Notes: generated by a model not told the origin, from the sequence alone. A stretch of 64,000 nt of DNA from Halopseudomonas nanhaiensis (GCF_020025155.1 NZ_CP073751.1:3473501-3537500), one strand, 5' to 3'. Positions 17,557 through 26,933 are shown, counted from the first letter of the stretch. A program made the numbers and translations.

Positions 17557-18770
17557 CGGTCTCCACGCGTTCTCCGGGCTCGGCAGAGGTGCATAACTCC
17601 CGCGCCCTTCAGCCTTCAGCCTCCAGCCTTCAGCCAGCGGTGTCGCCGCCGCTGGCGGCATACGTCCACATACCCTGGTGCGTGAAGAAATGCCCGTATT
17701 GCGACTTCAACTCGCATACATCGGCCACCGGCCTGCCTGAAACCGAGTATGTCGATGCGCTCATTGCAGACCTTGATCAGCAGCTGATCGGCGGCGAGTC
17801 CCGGCCGCTTGCTTCGATCTTCTTCGGCGGCGGCACGCCGAGCCTGTTCTCCGCCGCCAGCCTGGGCAGAATCCTCCACGCACTGGAGGATCGCCTGTCC
17901 TTCGCTGCGGATATCGAAATCACCCTCGAAGCGAACCCCGGCACCTTCGAGCAGGAAAAATTTGCCGGCTACCGAGCGGCCGGCATCAATCGCCTGTCAA
18001 TCGGCATCCAGAGCTTCAACGCCGGGCATCTCAAAGCGCTCGGCCGCATCCATGATGACGCCGAAGCCCTGCGCGCGGTGGACATGGCGAGGCGTGCGGG
18101 TTTCGACAACCTCAACCTCGATCTCATGCATGGGCTACCCGGTCAGACCGTCGATCAGGCGCTGGCCGATATTGCTCAGGCCATCGAATTGGGTCCCGAA
18201 CACCTGTCGTGGTACCAGCTCACCCTCGAGCCCAACACCGTGTTCTACAGCAAGCCGCCCGTGCTGCCGGAGGATGACATTCTCTGGGACATCCAGGAGG
18301 CCGGGCAGGCGCAACTGGCTGCGGCCGGACTGCAGCAGTACGAAATATCGGCCTACGCGCTCAGCGGCCGTCGCGCGCGGCACAATCTCAACTACTGGCA
18401 ATACGGCGATTTTCTCGGCATCGGCGCTGGCGCGCATGGCAAGCTTACCCGCGCCGACGGTGCGGTCGAGCGATACTGGAAAACGCGTCTGCCCCGCGAC
18501 TACCTGGATCCTGCCAAGGCGTTCGCTGCCGGCAGCAAGACAATCGCCGGCCAGGAGCTGCCATTCGATTTCCTGATGAATGCCCTGCGACTGGTCGACG
18601 GCGTGCCGAGCCGTCTCTACGGCGAGCGTACCGGGCAGCCGCTCGAAACAGTCGCCGCAAAGCTGGATCTCGCCGTGGAACGCGGGTTGCTCGAACCATG
18701 GCAGGTACAGTTGCGGCCCACCGAGCGTGGCCGGCTGTTTCTGAACGACCTGCTGGAGATGTTTCTCTAG
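17553..18770 (+). CDS. hemW: HemW-like radical SAM protein (heme chaperone)
   Basis: Radical SAM enzyme with the cluster motif WCVKKCPYCDF, then FFGGGTPSLF, EITLEANPGTFE, RLSIGIQSFN, NLDLMHGLPGQT and a C-terminal HemW domain (RHNLNYWQYGDFLGIGAGAH). HemW binds heme and is thought to deliver it to respiratory enzymes; it is often mis-annotated as coproporphyrinogen oxidase. From ATG 17553 it has 405 residues, about 25 more than usual. Residues 15-29 are coded by a CCTTCAG heptamer array. GTG 17640 would give a standard 376-residue protein but has no Shine-Dalgarno sequence. I keep 17553 because of its overlap with a leader frame. Confidence 0.88.
   Translation: MTVSTRSPGSAEVHNSRALQPSASSLQPAVSPPLAAYVHIPWCVKKCPYCDFNSHTSATGLPETEYVDALIADLDQQLIGGESRPLASIFFGGGTPSLFSAASLGRILHALEDRLSFAADIEITLEANPGTFEQEKFAGYRAAGINRLSIGIQSFNAGHLKALGRIHDDAEALRAVDMARRAGFDNLNLDLMHGLPGQTVDQALADIAQAIELGPEHLSWYQLTLEPNTVFYSKPPVLPEDDILWDIQEAGQAQLAAAGLQQYEISAYALSGRRARHNLNYWQYGDFLGIGAGAHGKLTRADGAVERYWKTRLPRDYLDPAKAFAAGSKTIAGQELPFDFLMNALRLVDGVPSRLYGERTGQPLETVAAKLDLAVERGLLEPWQVQLRPTERGRLFLNDLLEMFL
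17606..17633. repeat. Tandem heptamer array, CCTTCAG/CCTCCAG x 4
   Basis: Four heptamers in a row: CCTTCAG, CCTTCAG, CCTCCAG, CCTTCAG. CCTCCAG is the exact reverse complement of the CTGGAGG register of the upstream array, and the others differ by one base. The array lies inside the N-terminal coding region of hemW if translation begins at 17553. Confidence 0.85.
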
Positions 18771-18886
18771 GCATCGCCCCGCCTCCGGCGAACGATGTCC
18801 TATCATTCACGGGTCCGCTGCGTGCTTGCGCGGTGCCATATGCGACCCGTACAGTTATGCAAACTGTCTCGACAGAGGAGGTTTCC

Positions 18887-20047
18887 TTGAACCCGTTCAG
18901 CTTCGCCACCACCGCGCAGATTCTTTGCGAATCCGGCTCTGCAGCCCGTCTCGGTGACCTTTGTCGGGAGCGCGGCGCCCGACGCGTCCTGATCGTGACC
19001 GACCCCGGCATCACCCGCCTCGGCCTGTTGGAGGCCGTGTTGCCCGGTTTCGCAACCGCTCAGCTCGGGTATGAAATCTTCGACCAGGTCGAGGCCGACC
19101 CGCCCGAGGCCGTGGTCATGAGCGCCGTCGAGCAGGGCCGCCGCATGCAGGCCGATCTGGTCATAGGTTTCGGCGGGGGCAGCTCGATGGACGTTGCCAA
19201 ACTGGTGGCCTTCCTTGCCCACCCGCAGTGCAGGCAGCAGCTCAGCGATATCTATGGCGTGGGTAACGCCCACGGTCCACGGCTCCCGCTGATTCAGGTG
19301 CCTACCACCGCCGGGACCGGCTCGGAAGTCACCCAGATTGCGATCATCACCACCGGCGAGACGACCAAGATGGGCGTCGTTTCGCCGGTATTGCTGCCGG
19401 ATCTGGCCGTGCTCGATGCAGAGCTCACGGTCGGTCTGCCGCCCAGCGTTACCGCAGCCACCGGCATCGATGCGATGGTTCATGCCATCGAAGCGTACAC
19501 CAGCAAGATCAAGAAAAACCCGCTGTCGGACATGCTTGCCCGCGAGGCCTTGCGGCTGCTGGCAGCCAATCTGGATGAGGCGGTACACAACGGCAGCAAC
19601 CGGGAGGCCCGCCAGGCGATGCTGCTCGGTGCGCTGCTCGCCGGCCAGGCCTTCGCCAATGCGCCGGTCGCGGCAGTGCACGCGCTGGCCTATCCCCTGG
19701 GCGGGCATTTTCACATACCGCATGGCCTGTCCAATTCGCTGGTACTGCCAGCCGTCATCGAGTTCAACGCCTCGCATACTGCGCCGCTGTATGCTGAGCT
19801 CGCCCCGCTGCTGGTCCCGGACCTCAAACCAGGGGACGATCACAGCCTGACCGAGCAGCTGATCGAAGCGTTGTGCCAGCTGAGCCCGCGCTCAGGCCTG
19901 CCCAACCGCCTGCGCGACGCCGGCGTGCCCGAAGATGCGCTGCCGATGCTGGCGCGCGATGCAATGCTTCAGCAACGCTTGCTGGTAAACAACCCGCGCG
20001 AGCTGACCGAAGCCGACGCACTGGCCATCTACCGCAAAGCCTACTGA
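18887..20047 (+). CDS. Iron-containing alcohol dehydrogenase
   Basis: A 386-residue group III alcohol dehydrogenase. It shows the NAD loop GFGGGSSMDVAKLVAF, PTTAGTGSEVTQIAII, the metal-ligand segments TGIDAMVHAIEAYTS and HALAYPLGGHFHIPHG. The substrate cannot be told from sequence. I choose the TTG at 18887 because a perfect AGGAGG lies five bases upstream and translation then begins N-P-F-S-F as in relatives; an in-frame ATG at 18857 has no Shine-Dalgarno sequence and would put the AGGAGG inside the gene. It follows hemW by about 115 bases. Confidence 0.9.
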   Translation: MNPFSFATTAQILCESGSAARLGDLCRERGARRVLIVTDPGITRLGLLEAVLPGFATAQLGYEIFDQVEADPPEAVVMSAVEQGRRMQADLVIGFGGGSSMDVAKLVAFLAHPQCRQQLSDIYGVGNAHGPRLPLIQVPTTAGTGSEVTQIAIITTGETTKMGVVSPVLLPDLAVLDAELTVGLPPSVTAATGIDAMVHAIEAYTSKIKKNPLSDMLAREALRLLAANLDEAVHNGSNREARQAMLLGALLAGQAFANAPVAAVHALAYPLGGHFHIPHGLSNSLVLPAVIEFNASHTAPLYAELAPLLVPDLKPGDDHSLTEQLIEALCQLSPRSGLPNRLRDAGVPEDALPMLARDAMLQQRLLVNNPRELTEADALAIYRKAY

Positions 20048-20100
20048 TCCTGACCTCCGGGCCTGCCGGCCCGGCGTCTGTTCATTCGTACGGAACCTAC

Positions 20101-20538
<438 letters not shown>

Positions 20539-20593
20539 CCCCCCGGCAGTCGAGACGGCGCAGCCAGCATAGCGCCCCTGCTGGGCGAGCCGC

Positions 20594-20755
20594 TGCAGGA
20601 GCGGGCATGACCGCGAAGAAGGTGACTCGGGCTCGGCTTCGCGCGCCCAGGTGCGCTCCCACAAATACCTACGTCCGCCCCAACCCTGTAGGAGCGGGCA
20701 TGACCGCGAACAAGGTGGCTCGGACTTCGCTTTCGCGCCCAGGTGCGCTCCTACA
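20594..20755 (+). repeat. Two tandem hybrid REP doublets (REPIN-like)
   Basis: Two copies (20594-20663 and 20687-20755) of the same design: a left arm TAGGAGCGGGCATGACCGCG (first copy: GCAGGAGCG) and an inverted right arm CGCGCCCAGGTGCGCTCCTA, separated by about 20 variable bases. The ends TGTAGGAGCG/CGCTCCTACA are mutually inverted, while the stem-loop cores differ. The same arms recur near 50.5 and 60.7 kb. They fill the space between two convergent genes. Confidence 0.88.
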
Positions 20756-20767
20756 CGGCTCCGCCTG

Positions 20768-21310
20768 TCAGCCGAGTACCGCTGGCAATCGCCCCGGCGT
20801 GAACAGCTCGATCCAGTAACCATCCGGATCGCGGATGAAAGCGATGTCTTTCATCTTGCCGTCCTGGGGGCGCTTGACGAAGGACACACCGAGCTTCTCG
20901 AAGCGCTCGCAGGCAAGATCGAGATCCGGTACGGCAAAGCCGATATGACCGAAGCCCTTGGGCTCGTCGTTGCCGTTGTGATAGGCGAACTGCGGATCAT
21001 CCTCGGCGCCCCAGTTGTGCGTCAGCTCGAGCATCGCCGGTCGACCGAAGGTCTGTACCAGTCGCTTGTCCGGTTCCGGTGACCAGTAGCCCATGTCCTT
21101 CTCGTCGATTGCCGCAAGAAAGAACAGGCTGAACTTCATCTCCTCGAAATCCAGGCGCTTGACCAGCGTCATGCCCATCACCCGGGTATAGAAATCCAGA
21201 CTGTTCTCGGGCGACTTGATGCGCAGCATGGTCTGATTGAACACGAACCCTTCCGTGGATGGGTCACGCTCCTCGCACAGACCGGGGGCGGCTTCGAAGT
21301 GACGGCTCAT
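20768..21310 (-). CDS. gloA: Lactoylglutathione lyase (glyoxalase I)
   Basis: This 180-residue vicinal-oxygen-chelate enzyme has the first-domain core [22 protein letters not shown], then [30 protein letters not shown] and YWIELFTP, which supply the two Glu, the Gln and the His metal ligands. It converts the methylglyoxal-glutathione adduct to S-lactoylglutathione. Length is that of the longer Pseudomonas/eukaryote-like class (about 175-185), normally Zn-dependent. Monocistronic by layout. Confidence 0.93.
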   Translation of the reverse strand: MSRHFEAAPGLCEERDPSTEGFVFNQTMLRIKSPENSLDFYTRVMGMTLVKRLDFEEMKFSLFFLAAIDEKDMGYWSPEPDKRLVQTFGRPAMLELTHNWGAEDDPQFAYHNGNDEPKGFGHIGFAVPDLDLACERFEKLGVSFVKRPQDGKMKDIAFIRDPDGYWIELFTPGRLPAVLG

Positions 21311-21371
21311 GCACTACTCCTCTGGTGAAGGCTTGAATGCGACAGCTTAGCACCGCCCCGGGGCATCCGGC

Positions 21372-22232
21372 TCAACGGAAAGGGCGATCCTGCCACCAGG
21401 GGTAGAACGGCGGGCGATCCTGGCTCGGGCGCAGCTTGAACTGAGGTTGACGCTTCTCCAGAAAGGATTGGACCCCCTCCTTGGCATCGTCCGATTCGCC
21501 CATGAAGGCGATCGCGCGCGAGTCGACGATATGGGCTTCCATCGGGTGATCGGTGCCGAGCATGCGCCACATCATCTGACGGTTGAGCAGCGCAGACATG
21601 GCCGACGTGTTGTCGGCAATTTCACGCGCCAGTTCACGGGCCGCCGGCAGCAGTTCGTCCGGCTCGTGGAGGCTGCGCACCAACCCGCCGCGAAGCGCCT
21701 CTTCGGCATCGAATACACGACCGGTGTAGACCCATTCGGCGGCCTGCTGCACACCCACCAGGCGCGGCAGGAACCAGCTGGAGCAGGCTTCCATGGTGAT
21801 CCCGCGGCGGGCGAACACGAAGCCGAAGCGCGCCTTGGTCGACGCCATACGAATGTCCATGGGCAGGGTCATGGTTGCGCCCACGCCCACGGCAGCGCCG
21901 TTGAACGCGCCTATGACCGGCTTGGTGCACTCGTAGATTCGCAGGGAAACAGTGCCGCCCCCGTCACGCAGCTCGGCGCCTTCGGGCTCGCTCTGGCGCT
22001 TGTGGCGATTGAAGGTGTCGCCGCCTTTCTCCAGATCGGCGCCTGCGCAGAACGCCTTGCCGGCTCCAGTAACGATGATCACGCGCACCGCGTCGTCCGC
22101 ATCGGCTGCATCGAACGCGGCGATCAATTCGCGGCGCATCGCCCCATTGAACGCGTTCATGCGATCGGGGCGGTTCAACGTAAGGGTAAGAATGCCTTCT
22201 TCGACCTGATAGTCGAGCGTTTCAAAGTCCAC
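21372..22232 (-). CDS. Enoyl-CoA hydratase/isomerase family protein (crotonase)
   Basis: A 286-residue crotonase with the oxyanion-hole segments GKAFCAGADLEKGG and AAVGVGATMTLPMDIRMAS, and GFVFARRGITMEACSSWFLP, where Glu in ITMEAC is at the usual catalytic position. The C-terminal QDRPPFYPWWQDRPF tail is typical of a Pseudomonas subfamily annotated only as crotonase. The substrate is unknown. Start is GTG 22232 with AGGAG six bases upstream. That Shine-Dalgarno sequence lies in one arm of a perfect 11-bp inverted repeat, so expression may be controlled by mRNA structure. Confidence 0.88.
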   Translation of the reverse strand: MDFETLDYQVEEGILTLTLNRPDRMNAFNGAMRRELIAAFDAADADDAVRVIIVTGAGKAFCAGADLEKGGDTFNRHKRQSEPEGAELRDGGGTVSLRIYECTKPVIGAFNGAAVGVGATMTLPMDIRMASTKARFGFVFARRGITMEACSSWFLPRLVGVQQAAEWVYTGRVFDAEEALRGGLVRSLHEPDELLPAARELAREIADNTSAMSALLNRQMMWRMLGTDHPMEAHIVDSRAIAFMGESDDAKEGVQSFLEKRQPQFKLRPSQDRPPFYPWWQDRPFR

Positions 22233-22283
22233 GGCTGGCTCCTGTTTCTGTCCGATAAGATCGGGACAGTGTAGGAGCCAGCC
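22233..22283 (-). promoter_or_regulatory. Hairpin covering the Shine-Dalgarno sequence of the crotonase gene
   Basis: On the minus-strand mRNA GGCTGGCTCCT and AGGAGCCAGCC form a perfect 11-bp stem (plus-strand arms 22233-22243 and 22273-22283). Inside it CTGTCC pairs with GGACAG, then three more pairs around a CTT loop after one bulged C. The AGGAG ribosome site is in the 3' arm and the GTG start follows directly. Such a structure would block initiation unless opened; a thermosensor, trans-acting RNA or protein are possible openers. Confidence 0.55.
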
Positions 22284-22348
22284 GACGCGGCGGCCATCAC
22301 CCTTGCGATTCGATATGCCTCGGCATAGCTGTCACGGATGCCGACGAT

Positions 22349-23080
22349 TCACTCGCTGCGTGCGAACTTCAGATCCCAGACACCGTGCCCAAGACGTTCT
22401 CCGCGACGCTCGAACTTGGTGACGGGGCGCTCCTCGGGACGCGGCACAAAGCCCCCGCCCTCAGCCAGGTTGCGATAACCCGGCGCCGCGCTCATGACCT
22501 CGAGCATGTGTTCGGCATAGGGTTGCCAGTCGGTGGCCATATGGAATACGCCACCGACCTTCAACTTCTGACGCAACGCTTCGGCGAAGCCAAGCTGTAC
22601 GATGCGCCGTTTGTTGTGCTTCTTCTTGTGCCAGGGATCGGGGAAAAACAGCAACACGCGGTCCAGACTCCCGTCCGGTATGCAGCGATTCAGCACTTCG
22701 ATCGCGTCGCAATCGAACACCCGAAGGTTGTCGATGCCGGCGTTGAGCACCCCGTTGAGCAGCGATCCGACACCCGGGCGGTGTACCTCGACGCCGATGA
22801 AATCCTGGTCCGGTGCCACCTGGGCCATTTCCAGCAACGAATGCCCCATGCCGAATCCGATTTCCAGAGTCCGCGGCGCCTGGCGTCCGAAGACCTGATC
22901 CAGATCCAGCAACCCCTGCTCCAGCGACAGCCCGAAGCGAGGCCATCCGTGATCAATGCCGCGCTTCTGCGCATCCGTCATGCGCCCGGCACGCATGACA
23001 AAACTGCGAATGGCGCGGCGGTGCAACGCCTCTTCCGGGTGCTCGAGCGTCTCGGGCTGGTCGTGCGGGTTCTCGGACAT
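22349..23080 (-). CDS. trmB: tRNA (guanine-N7-)-methyltransferase TrmB
   Basis: A 243-residue SAM-dependent methyltransferase. [15 protein letters not shown] is the SAM loop, [15 protein letters not shown] binds the ribose, and [14 protein letters not shown] is the TrmB signature, with a C-terminal [14 protein letters not shown] motif that contributes the tRNA site. It methylates G46 in the variable loop of tRNAs. ATG 23080 ([10 protein letters not shown]) gives the normal length; the longer open frame runs into thiG and is not real. It lies 11 bases downstream of thiG on the same strand. Confidence 0.95.
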   Translation of the reverse strand: MSENPHDQPETLEHPEEALHRRAIRSFVMRAGRMTDAQKRGIDHGWPRFGLSLEQGLLDLDQVFGRQAPRTLEIGFGMGHSLLEMAQVAPDQDFIGVEVHRPGVGSLLNGVLNAGIDNLRVFDCDAIEVLNRCIPDGSLDRVLLFFPDPWHKKKHNKRRIVQLGFAEALRQKLKVGGVFHMATDWQPYAEHMLEVMSAAPGYRNLAEGGGFVPRPEERPVTKFERRGERLGHGVWDLKFARSE

Positions 23081-23091
23081 CGGTTGCTCGA

Positions 23092-23883
23092 TCAGAAAAA
23101 GGTCCCAGCCAGCGGCGATGATGCGCTGGCGTAAAGTTTGCGCGGCATGCGCCCGGCGAGGAAGGCACCACGGCCGGCGAGCACTGCATGCTTCATGGCT
23201 TCGGCCATCAACACCGGCTGCTGCGCATGGGCAATCGCGGTATTCATCAGTACGCCGGCGCAGCCCAGCTCCATGGCGATGGCTGCATCCGACGCCGTGC
23301 CGACACCGGCATCGACCAGCACCGGTACCGTGGCCTCTTCGAGGATGATGCGCAGGTTGTACGGGTTGCAGATGCCCAGGCCTGAACCGATCAGGCCGGC
23401 CAGCGGCATCACCGCAACGCAACCGATCTCGGCCAACTGGCGGGCGATGATCGGGTCGTCGCTGGTATACACCATTACGTCGAAGCCATCCTTCACCAGT
23501 ACTTCGGCCGCCTTGATGGTCTCGACCACGTTGGGAAACAGCGTTTTCTGATCGGCGAGCACCTCGAGCTTTACCAGCTTGTGGCCACCGAGCAGTTCAC
23601 GCGCCAGGCGGCAGGTGCGTACCGCGTCCTCTGCGGTGTAGCAGCCGGCGGTGTTCGGTAGAATGGTGAAGCGATCCGGCGGAATCACTTCCAGCAGGTT
23701 CGGCTCTCCGGGATTCTGGCCGATATTCGTGCGGCGGATGGCAACCGTGACGATCTCGGCGCCCGAGGCCTCGATGGCCTGGCGGGTCTCTTCGAGATCC
23801 TTGTACTTGCCGGTACCCACCAGCAAGCGCGAACGATAGCGAACGCCGGCGATTTCCAGCGCGTCCTGGGTCAGATCTGTCAT
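23092..23883 (-). CDS. thiG: Thiazole synthase
   Basis: A 263-residue TIM-barrel enzyme. It forms the thiazole ring of thiamine from deoxyxylulose phosphate, the ThiS thiocarboxylate and dehydroglycine; the substrate binds the Lys of LVKLEVLAD as a Schiff base. Other motifs are [36 protein letters not shown] and the phosphate-binding [19 protein letters not shown]. It is in an operon-like run thiS-thiG-trmB on the minus strand, 18 bases after thiS. Confidence 0.96.
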   Translation of the reverse strand: MTDLTQDALEIAGVRYRSRLLVGTGKYKDLEETRQAIEASGAEIVTVAIRRTNIGQNPGEPNLLEVIPPDRFTILPNTAGCYTAEDAVRTCRLARELLGGHKLVKLEVLADQKTLFPNVVETIKAAEVLVKDGFDVMVYTSDDPIIARQLAEIGCVAVMPLAGLIGSGLGICNPYNLRIILEEATVPVLVDAGVGTASDAAIAMELGCAGVLMNTAIAHAQQPVLMAEAMKHAVLAGRGAFLAGRMPRKLYASASSPLAGTFF

Positions 23884-23901
23884 GGTGTGCTCCGCTTGGG
23901 G

Positions 23902-24102
23902 CTAGCCGCCGCCGATGGCGTGGACAATTTCCACCCGGTCGCCGTCCGACAGCTGCGTCTCGGCGAACTGACTGCGCGGCACGATCTCGAGGTTCAGCTC
24001 GACAGCCAGACGCTTGCCGATCAGGCCGAGACGTTCGATCAGATCGGCCAGCGTGGCTGGTTGCTCGACGGAATAGGCTTCGCCGTTCAGCTGAATCTGC
24101 AT
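23902..24102 (-). CDS. thiS: Sulfur carrier protein ThiS
   Basis: A 66-residue ubiquitin-fold protein that begins MQIQLNGEAYSVEQPATLAD and ends in VEIVHAIGGG. The terminal glycine is adenylated by ThiF and converted to a thiocarboxylate that ThiG uses. The ATG at 24102 is chosen because the fold starts there; the longer open frame covers the intergenic region. No CTGAGA-type TPP riboswitch core is visible in the 81 bases before it. Confidence 0.93.
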   Translation of the reverse strand: MQIQLNGEAYSVEQPATLADLIERLGLIGKRLAVELNLEIVPRSQFAETQLSDGDRVEIVHAIGGG

Positions 24103-24183
24103 GCTGCACTCGGGGACAGGTGGGAAAGGCGCCATGATACCCCTAAACATCGCCCCTGCCGAGGGCAGCCAGGGCAATCGATG

Positions 24184-24558
24184 TCAGCTCAGACGCCATC
24201 CGCCTGCCCCAAGGCAGATCCACGCCACCAGGAACAGCACACCCCCCATCGGCGTGATGATCCCGAACTTGCCGATCCCGCTCAGCGCCAGCGTGTACAG
24301 ACTCCCGGAGAACAGCAGAATGCCCAGCGCAAAGAGCATGCCGGCGGCTTTCAGCAGCAGGTTGTCCGGTGAGCGCAGCAACAGCAGGGCCACGCCGATC
24401 AGTGCTGCGGTATGCCAGAGCTGGTATTGCACGCCGGTCTGGAATGCTGCCAGCAGGTTCTCCGGCAGTCGGTTGCGCAGACCATGTGCGGCGAAGGCAC
24501 CCAGTGCAACGCCGGTAAACCCGCTGAACGATGCGAGCAAAAGCAATATCTTGGCCAC
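24184..24558 (-). CDS. DUF423 family membrane protein
   Basis: A 124-residue protein with four hydrophobic segments and the family hallmarks GVALGAFAAHGL near the N-terminus, FQTGVQYQLWHTAAL in the middle and ITPMGGVLFLVAWICLG near the end. This is the DUF423/YgdD family of small inner-membrane proteins with unknown function. The start is a GTG at 24558 (V/M-AKILLLLASFSG); no ATG fits. It is divergent from mtgA with only 51 bases between the starts. Confidence 0.88.
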   Translation of the reverse strand: MAKILLLLASFSGFTGVALGAFAAHGLRNRLPENLLAAFQTGVQYQLWHTAALIGVALLLLRSPDNLLLKAAGMLFALGILLFSGSLYTLALSGIGKFGIITPMGGVLFLVAWICLGAGGWRLS

Positions 24559-24609
24559 CCTCAAACCCCCCGGTCTATACTGCGGTCCTGTCCCGCATGT
24601 AGTGATTGC

Positions 24610-25356
24610 ATGATCAAACGCATACTTGCCAAGGCAGCCAGATGGCTGCTGGTCCTCATGGCGCTGAGTCTCATTCCGGTCATCGTTTTGCGCTGGGTGC
24701 CCACGCCGGGCTCGATGCTGATGCTCGAGCGATGGGCAGCAGCGCGTGCCGACGGCGGCCTGGACATCCGCCACCAGTGGATCGCGTACGACAGGATACC
24801 CGACAACATGAAGATGGCAGTGATTGCTGCAGAAGATCAGCGTTTTGCCGAGCATTTCGGCTTTGATCTTCAGGCGATTCGCGCGGCCATGGAACATAAC
24901 CGTCAGGGCGGCAGCGTTCGCGGGGCCAGCACTCTGACCCAGCAGGTAGCGAAGAACCAGTTCCTCTGGTCCGGGCGCAGCTGGCTGCGCAAAGGTCTCG
25001 AAGCCTGGTTCACGTTGTGGATCGAGGTGCTCTGGCCCAAGCAGCGAATTCTGGAAATGTACCTGAATGTGGCTGAATGGGATGAGGGCGTGTTCGGCGT
25101 CGAGGCGGCCGCCAGACATCACTTCGGGGTAAGCGCCAGTGTGCTGTCCGATCGGCAGGCAGCACAGCTTGCCGCCGTCCTGCCCAGTCCGCTGCGCTGG
25201 AGCGCCAGCCGCCCGCCGGCACATGTGCAACAAAGAGCCGGCTGGATCCAGCGCCAGTCCAGGCAGCTCGGCGGCAGGCATTACCTCGATCAGCTAGAAT
25301 CGGGTCGCCCGCTACCCGACTGGCTGACAGTCGAACATTGGCGCAGCCGCTTCTGA
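24610..25356 (+). CDS. mtgA: Monofunctional biosynthetic peptidoglycan transglycosylase
   Basis: The 248-residue protein has one N-terminal membrane anchor (about residues 12-32) and a GT51 domain with all landmark motifs: EDQRFAEHFGFD (catalytic Glu), GASTLTQQVAKNQFLW, RKGLEAWFTLWIEVLWPKQ and LEMYLNVAEWDEGVFGVEAA. It polymerises lipid II into glycan strands on the periplasmic face without a transpeptidase domain. The start follows the conserved N-terminus. Its convergent neighbour stops eight bases after it. Confidence 0.95.
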   Translation: MIKRILAKAARWLLVLMALSLIPVIVLRWVPTPGSMLMLERWAAARADGGLDIRHQWIAYDRIPDNMKMAVIAAEDQRFAEHFGFDLQAIRAAMEHNRQGGSVRGASTLTQQVAKNQFLWSGRSWLRKGLEAWFTLWIEVLWPKQRILEMYLNVAEWDEGVFGVEAAARHHFGVSASVLSDRQAAQLAAVLPSPLRWSASRPPAHVQQRAGWIQRQSRQLGGRHYLDQLESGRPLPDWLTVEHWRSRF

Positions 25357-25364
25357 GCGGTGTA

Positions 25365-25964
25365 TCAGGAGTCGTCGCGCAGCCCGAACATGATCGAATA
25401 GGCTTCGTCTTCCCCGACTGCCACCACTGCGCCAATGCGCGGATAGACCCAGGCTTCGCCGTCGCTGACAGGCATGCGCACCTCGGCTCCACCGAACGTG
25501 CCCTCAATGCTCTGCAGGTCGAGCGGCTCGACAGGAATCATGCTCATGCGAAGAATCTCCCGGTCTGCCAGCGCCTCACCCACGGCCGGCGCGACCGGCT
25601 GATCAGCGATACCCGGCTCCCAGGCCTGCGCCTCGACCAGGCTGTCCATCTCCGCGGCACCCAGGCCGATGACCGCCTGGGCCTGCCAGAGTCGCTCCTC
25701 GCTTTCCAGGTTATAGCGGCTGACCAGCGCAGGTTCGCCATCGGCGCTGATCATCCACAGATGCCCACGGCCGAGCGTCTCATCGGCCTGTGCCAGCGTC
25801 AGGCTGCGTTCATGCAACGGCTGCCACAGGGACTCGCGGTAGGTTTCGTACCACACCATCTGCCGGGGTGCGTCGCGCTGCGCCAGCCAGTCTCCCAGCA
25901 GAAAGAAGGCCAGCACCACGGCGCTGAAGATGGTGACGAGACGGACGCCCATGCGTGGACTCAT
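25365..25964 (-). CDS. Hypothetical membrane-anchored protein
   Basis: I do not recognise a domain in this 199-residue protein. It has an N-terminal membrane segment (about residues 8-26, LVTIFSAVVLAFFLLGDWLA) and a probably periplasmic remainder, rich in acidic and aliphatic residues and ending MFGLRDDS. A gene of unknown function holds the same place between mtgA and rpoH in P. aeruginosa (PA0377, from memory). It lies downstream of the rpoH terminator, so it needs its own promoter in the roughly 70 bases between. Coding status is supported by the shared codon bias and the neat fit between neighbours. Confidence 0.75.
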   Translation of the reverse strand: MSPRMGVRLVTIFSAVVLAFFLLGDWLAQRDAPRQMVWYETYRESLWQPLHERSLTLAQADETLGRGHLWMISADGEPALVSRYNLESEERLWQAQAVIGLGAAEMDSLVEAQAWEPGIADQPVAPAVGEALADREILRMSMIPVEPLDLQSIEGTFGGAEVRMPVSDGEAWVYPRIGAVVAVGEDEAYSIMFGLRDDS

Positions 25965-25995
25965 TGTTGTTCTCCCTAGGAATGTACCGGCGCAA

Positions 25996-26020
25996 TAAAA
26001 AGGGCACCCTGAGGTGCCCT
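25996..26020 (-). terminator. Rho-independent terminator of rpoH
   Basis: On the minus strand AGGGCACC-TCAG-GGTGCCCT forms an 8-bp stem (plus-strand 26001-26020) followed by a T-rich run read from 26001 down to 25996. It begins 17 bases after the rpoH stop. Confidence 0.88.
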
Positions 26021-26037
26021 GCTTTCAATCGTGCTGA

Positions 26038-26904
26038 TCAGGCCTCGACGTCGACTTCGAGATTCTTCTTCAGCTTGTTCATGGCGTTCTTTTCAAGCTG
26101 GCGGATACGCTCGGCCGACACCTGATACTTGGCCGCCAGTTCGTGGAGTGTGGCTTTTTCCTCCGCCAGCCAGCGCTGGTAGAGAATATCGCGGCTGCGG
26201 TCATCAAGCTGTTCCAGACCCTGCTGGAGCTGGTTCACCGAACTGTCTGACCAGTCGGCCGACTCCAGCTGCGTTGCCGGATCGTAGCGCTTGTCTTCCA
26301 GATAATGGACCGGGGCGTATGCTGCGCCATCGTCATCATCATCCTGCGCACCATCGAATCCCAGGTCCTGGCCGTACAATCGGCTTTCCATTTCGCGCAC
26401 TTCGCGCGTTGCGACGCCAAGATCCTCGGCCACCGCGTTGACTTCGTCATGCGACAACCAGGTCAGTTTCTTCTTTGCGCTGCGCAGGTTGAAGAACAGC
26501 TTGCGCTGGGCCTTGGTCGTGGCGACCTTGACGATGCGCCAGTTACGCAGGATGAACTCGTGAATCTCCGCCCGAATCCAGTGCACGGCGAAGGACACCA
26601 GCCGCACGCCCATTTCCGGATTGAATCGCTTGACCGCCTTCATCAGGCCGACGTTGCCCTCCTGGACCAGATCGGCCTGCGCCAGGCCGTAGCCCGAATA
26701 ACTGCGAGCGATGTGCACCACGAACCGCAGGTGCGACATGACGAGTTGCCGGGCCGCTTCAAGGTCCTGCTGGTAGAACAAACGATCAGCCAGCTCGCGC
26801 TCTTCCTCGATACTCAGTACCGGGATGCTGCTTACGGTCTGAACATACGCTTCCAGGTTCGCACCAGGAACCAGGTTGTGTACGGGCTGTAAAGCAGTGC
26901 TCAT
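26038..26904 (-). CDS. rpoH: RNA polymerase sigma-32 factor (heat shock)
   Basis: A 288-residue sigma-70-family protein. Region 2 contains the core-binding [22 protein letters not shown] and [22 protein letters not shown]; the RpoH box [14 protein letters not shown] follows; region 4 ends with the helix-turn-helix [20 protein letters not shown]. It directs transcription of chaperone and protease genes after heat stress. The acidic insert [11 protein letters not shown] lies between regions 3 and 4. It is downstream of ftsX, as in other gammaproteobacteria, with its own promoter in the 128-base gap. Confidence 0.97.
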   Translation of the reverse strand: MSTALQPVHNLVPGANLEAYVQTVSSIPVLSIEEERELADRLFYQQDLEAARQLVMSHLRFVVHIARSYSGYGLAQADLVQEGNVGLMKAVKRFNPEMGVRLVSFAVHWIRAEIHEFILRNWRIVKVATTKAQRKLFFNLRSAKKKLTWLSHDEVNAVAEDLGVATREVREMESRLYGQDLGFDGAQDDDDDGAAYAPVHYLEDKRYDPATQLESADWSDSSVNQLQQGLEQLDDRSRDILYQRWLAEEKATLHELAAKYQVSAERIRQLEKNAMNKLKKNLEVDVEA

Positions 26905-26933
26905 GTTTGAACTCCGAGAGAAGTTGACGGCTC

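Noticed and set aside
20594-20755. REP doublets as a CRISPR or as terminators
   Set aside because: Units are inverted pairs with variable inner spacing and lack T runs; the same arms recur elsewhere singly, which fits REP elements.
24103-24183. Possible TPP riboswitch before thiS
   Set aside because: No CTGAGA-type core; only a small CTGCC/GGCAG hairpin is visible.
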